Positions 62,754-64,000 of a stretch of 64,000 nt of DNA are shown in pieces. Location: NCBI RefSeq assembly GCF_001428625.1, contig NZ_LMIE01000002.1, positions 42,272 through 106,271 on the forward strand. The letters are read 5' to 3'. Origin of the DNA: Hydrogenophaga sp. Root209 (GTDB taxonomy: Bacteria; Pseudomonadota; Gammaproteobacteria; Burkholderiales; Burkholderiaceae_C). The position numbers and the translations under genes are program-made. Position 1 is the first letter of the stretch, and every line of letters starts with the position of its first letter. The notes under the pieces are model-generated. The model was not told the DNA's origin. It ran no database searches and was given only the letters and a program-made list of their open reading frames with translations.

Positions 62754-63293
62754 ATGACCATTCACACCATTCTGAAAATGGGCGATCCGCGCCTGCTGCG
62801 CCATGCCCAGCCCGTCACCCACTTCGACACGCCCGAGCTGCATCAACTGGTGACCGACCTGCAGGACACCATGGTGGCGGCCAATGGCGCCGGTCTGGCC
62901 GCGCCGCAGATCGGCGTGGACCTGCAGGTGCTCATCTTCGGCAGCGGCACACCCAACCCGCGCTATCCGGAGGCGCCCGTGGTGCCTCGCACCGTGATGG
63001 TGAATCCGGTCATCACGCCGTTGGGTGACGAGGAGGAAGAGGGCTGGGAAGGCTGTCTGTCGGTGCCGGGCTTGCGTGGCGTGGTGCCGCGTTGGCGCCG
63101 CATCCGCTATCAGGGTGTCGACGAGTGGGGACGGGCCATTGACCGCGAGGCCGAGGGCTTTCATGCACGGGTGGTGCAGCACGAGTGCGACCACCTCTGG
63201 GGCACGCTCTACCCCATGCGGGTGCGCGACTTCACCCGTTTCGGTTTCACCGAAGTGCTCTTTCCGGGCCTGGACGCAGGTGACGACGATTGA
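62754..63293 (+). CDS. def: Peptide deformylase
   Basis: The 179-aa enzyme removes formyl groups from new proteins. All three motifs are present: [18 protein letters not shown] and HECDH (QHECDHLWG). It is divergent from the cytochrome gene, 75 nt away. Confidence 0.97.
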   Translation: MTIHTILKMGDPRLLRHAQPVTHFDTPELHQLVTDLQDTMVAANGAGLAAPQIGVDLQVLIFGSGTPNPRYPEAPVVPRTVMVNPVITPLGDEEEEGWEGCLSVPGLRGVVPRWRRIRYQGVDEWGRAIDREAEGFHARVVQHECDHLWGTLYPMRVRDFTRFGFTEVLFPGLDAGDDD

Positions 63294-63390
63294 AACAATT
63301 CGTCGCGCGATTGAAATGAATTGAAATGTTCGTGCGGGCAAATCAACTAGAGTCATGCCCGGCAAACCAACGAACAGGGACTCCCATTTC

Positions 63391-64000
63391 ATGAAGCACA
63401 TGCTTGCCGTGGCCGCCTGCGCCGCCTTGCTGAGCGCCTGCAGCGTGACCAAGCCACCGCCCGAGGTGGCGGTTGACCTGGCCAGCACCTGGTACGCGCC
63501 GCCCCTGGCCCACCAGGGCAACACACAAGAGCTCACCCGCTGGTGGGAGCGGTTTGACGATCCGGTGCTCACCGACTGGATCGCCCGTGCGCAGGCACAG
63601 AGCCCGACGATCGCCACCGCCCGTGCGCAGGTGTTTGCTGCCCGCGCAGCAAGATTCGGCGTGGAGGCGCAGAACGGGCCGCAGGTGAATGCGGTGGCCA
63701 ACGCCACCCGTGGCATCACCGATCCGACCGTTCCCTTGGGCACAACGCTCAGCGCAGGCCTGCAGGCCTCGTGGGCCATTGGTCTCTGGGGCGAGCGCCA
63801 GGCCCGCCTGGGCAGCGCTCAGGCACAGCAAGACGCGGCTGGAGCGGGTTGGCACGAAGCCCGCGTGCTGGTGGCCTCCGAGCTGGCGCAACTCTATTTT
63901 TCGCAACGCCTGTGCCGCGAACAGCTCGCGGTGGCCTTGCGTGACCGCGATTCGCGCGCGGTCACCTCGCAGAACAACACCACGTCGGAGCGCGCAGGCC
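63391..64000 (+). CDS. Efflux outer membrane lipoprotein (NodT/OprM type), partial
   Basis: The frame starts MKHMLAVAACAALLSACSVT with a lipobox LSAC and continues with WWERFDDPVLTDWIARAQAQSPTIATARAQV, typical of the TolC-like RND outer-membrane factor family. It runs off the window edge after 203 residues, so the C-terminal barrel is not seen. Confidence 0.85.
   Translation, partial: MKHMLAVAACAALLSACSVTKPPPEVAVDLASTWYAPPLAHQGNTQELTRWWERFDDPVLTDWIARAQAQSPTIATARAQVFAARAARFGVEAQNGPQVNAVANATRGITDPTVPLGTTLSAGLQASWAIGLWGERQARLGSAQAQQDAAGAGWHEARVLVASELAQLYFSQRLCREQLAVALRDRDSRAVTSQNNTTSERAG

Overview
The window reads as a GC-rich betaproteobacterial chromosome, most likely Burkholderiales and probably Comamonadaceae (Hydrogenophaga-like). 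Signs of this are the conserved gene order (nadD-rsfS-rlmH-maf-rng, tolB-pal-cpoB, smc-zipA-ligA), ClpS/ClpA, and an intergenic GC-rich repeat typical of that family. The genus call is inference from gene order and protein style, not from a search.

Region 1 (1-~15,640) is an accessory defence-type island. An IS66-family element enters from the left edge and ends at about 946, inside the 3' end of a HEPN-like gene. Behind it is a tight minus-strand operon (4087 down to 946): a PD-(D/E)xK-like protein, a 57-aa protein, a Lit-like HEXXH peptidase, a GIY-YIG/T5orf172-like protein with a zinc ribbon, and the truncated HEPN protein. I do not recognise this combination as a named system. Next comes a four-gene Wadjet operon (jetABCD, plus strand, 5226-11912) with a divergent WYL/BrxR-like regulator; the two share a short intergenic region holding a perfect 22-bp palindrome. 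A third module (12283-15115) combines a GHKL ATPase, a STAS-like protein fused to a winged helix, a 116-aa protein and a Cys-rich 400-aa protein. It has a consensus promoter overlapped by an imperfect palindrome. The island abuts a 5'-truncated chemoreceptor gene.

Region 2 (17,215-36,222) is core genome: clpS-clpA, a HerA-like ATPase, yebC-purD-hemF-nadD-rsfS-rlmH-maf-rng with several 4-nt overlaps, msbA, tolB-pal-cpoB, a YeeE/YedE-type transporter, tcdA and tRNA-Lys(UUU).

Region 3 (about 36,226-47,625) is an 11.4-kb satellite-like prophage integrated in the 3' half of tRNA-Lys, flanked by 51-bp direct repeats. It carries a tyrosine integrase, AlpA, a primase/helicase, an HNH nuclease, a small terminase and an HK97-type capsid protein. 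No large terminase, portal, protease or tail genes are visible, so it looks like a phage-parasitic (PICI-like) element.

Region 4 (47,632-64,000) is core again: GlsB/YeaQ-like, ABC-F ATPase, prmB, dapE, pilU, dapD, dapC, smc, zipA, ligA, a c-type cytochrome, def, and the start of an efflux outer-membrane lipoprotein cut by the window edge.
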